In this document: positions 63,537 to 64,000 of the stretch, piece after piece
Numbering within the stretch: position 1 is the first letter of the stretch
Layout: each line of letters begins with the position of its first letter
Assembly: GCF_014697615.1 (NCBI RefSeq)
Contig: NZ_JACJSD010000006.1
Coordinates: 124,001-188,000, forward strand
Direction of reading: 5' to 3'
Length of the DNA: 64,000 nt
From: Nostoc sp. FACHB-280
GTDB lineage: Bacteria; Cyanobacteriota; Cyanobacteriia; Cyanobacteriales; Nostocaceae
The notes under the pieces: model-generated
The model's input: the letters and a program-made list of their open reading frames with translations, nothing else
Databases searched by the model: none
Told to the model about the DNA's origin: nothing
Position numbers and translations under genes: made by a program

Positions 63537-64000
63537 ATGATTTATAATCAATCAGAGTTTGATTTGCGTTGTGAGTGGGGCGCACAAGGAATTGCTCAAC
63601 TCGCTCCCATTAGTGATGTAGTTGTTATAGTTGATGTGCTTTCTTTTTCTACTTGTGTAGAGATTGCGACTAACAACGGAGCGATAATTTTTCCATATAT
63701 ATTTGGTGATGAATCAGTTAAAGATTATGCAAATTCGCTACAAGCTGAATTAGCAAGTCATCGTCAAAGTTTTTCTAGAAGTAAATATTCTCTCTCGCCA
63801 GTATCACTGATGAATATCCCATCTGAGACTCGGCTAGTTTTACCTTCACTGAATGGTTCGACTTTGACTTTGCTAACTGGAAGTACACCTACTTTGGCGG
63901 GTTGCTTACGAAATTGCGAAGCTGTAGCGCGGTTTACTCAAAAGTATGGGAGTAAAATTGCGGTGATTCCTGCGGGTGAGCGATGGAAGGAAGATGGTAG
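63537..64000 (+). CDS. comB: ComB-like 2-phosphosulfolactate phosphatase (partial)
   Basis: The frame runs from ATG 63537 off the window end, giving at least 154 codons. FDLRCEWGAQGIAQLAPISDVVVIVDVLSFSTCVEIATNNGAIIF matches the ComB family N-terminus, with VLPSLNGSTLTLL and CEAVARFTQKYGSKIAVIPAGERW following. ComB dephosphorylates 2-phosphosulfolactate in coenzyme M synthesis of archaea; the cyanobacterial homologues have the family fold but no coenzyme M pathway, so the substrate here is uncertain. The C-terminal part is outside the window. Confidence 0.82.
   Translation, partial: MIYNQSEFDLRCEWGAQGIAQLAPISDVVVIVDVLSFSTCVEIATNNGAIIFPYIFGDESVKDYANSLQAELASHRQSFSRSKYSLSPVSLMNIPSETRLVLPSLNGSTLTLLTGSTPTLAGCLRNCEAVARFTQKYGSKIAVIPAGERWKEDG

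Overview
The window reads as chromosomal DNA of a filamentous, probably heterocyst-forming (Nostocales-type) cyanobacterium. The evidence is the very frequent HIP1 octamer GCGATCGC, low-GC coding DNA, a CcaA-type carboxysomal carbonic anhydrase, cyanobacterial families (DUF1822, DUF1400, CGLD27, DUF6887/DUF6888), an initiator tRNA split by a group I intron, and the heptad and palindromic dispersed repeats typical of these genomes. There is no phage or plasmid block. The species cannot be named from the sequence alone.

Layout. 0-5 kb: a giant minus-strand gene fusing a GT2 glycosyltransferase, an internal signal peptide, a two-partner-secretion/beta-helix region and a C-terminal CHAT protease. 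5-8 kb: a TPR protein, a decayed transposase and a small membrane protein. 8.3-11.9 kb: a minus-strand run of transporters (DUF1634, TauE/SafE, CadD-like, APC permease). 13.2-17.1 kb: two histidine kinases, then an ArsB/NhaD-like permease. 19.7 kb: ccaA. 21.3 kb: a GT4 glycosyltransferase. 23-25 kb: rsfS, a CGLD27 gene and an asparaginase gene. 25.1-26.0 kb: tRNA-fMet with a 246-nt group I intron, followed outside the intron by a PD-(D/E)XK homing-endonuclease-like gene. 26-28.3 kb: a DUF697 GTPase and a heme-oxygenase-fold protein. 29-34.6 kb: three more histidine kinases, followed by surE. 36-40 kb: a sugar transferase, a HupE-like protein and an M48 protease. 42.2-48.7 kb: a sigma-like factor, a 53-aa protein, a DUF1822 protein and a caspase/nSTAND1/EF-hand protein. 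48.9-53.4 kb: an ABC exporter, galE and a DUF6887/DUF6888 pair whose DUF6888 member carries a nonsense codon. 53.4-55.4 kb: a SafE-like/ferric-reductase-like membrane protein and its periplasmic neighbour. 55.5-64 kb: an M28 peptidase, a DUF1400 hydrolase, an AbrB-type membrane protein, an ankyrin protein, a 33-aa membrane peptide and the start of a comB-like gene.

How the parts may work together. The most system-like block is 42.2-48.7 kb: a dedicated sigma-like regulator, a short antitoxin-like protein, a DUF1822 protein and a large caspase-family signal-transducing ATPase with an EF-hand loop. It resembles a regulated-protease or programmed-death/conflict module, but that function is inferred. 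The window holds two unrelated caspase-fold proteins, CHAT at 0-5 kb and C14-like at 45 kb. The kinase clusters at 13-17 kb and 29-35 kb are paralogous, each pairing a Cache-HK-REC receptor with REC-HK proteins. The tRNA intron and the neighbouring endonuclease gene look like a mobile-intron pair whose endonuclease is not inside the intron.

Limits. All family names come from reading motifs in translated sequence; no database search was run. Start codons were re-chosen where the longest frame began at TTG or GTG.
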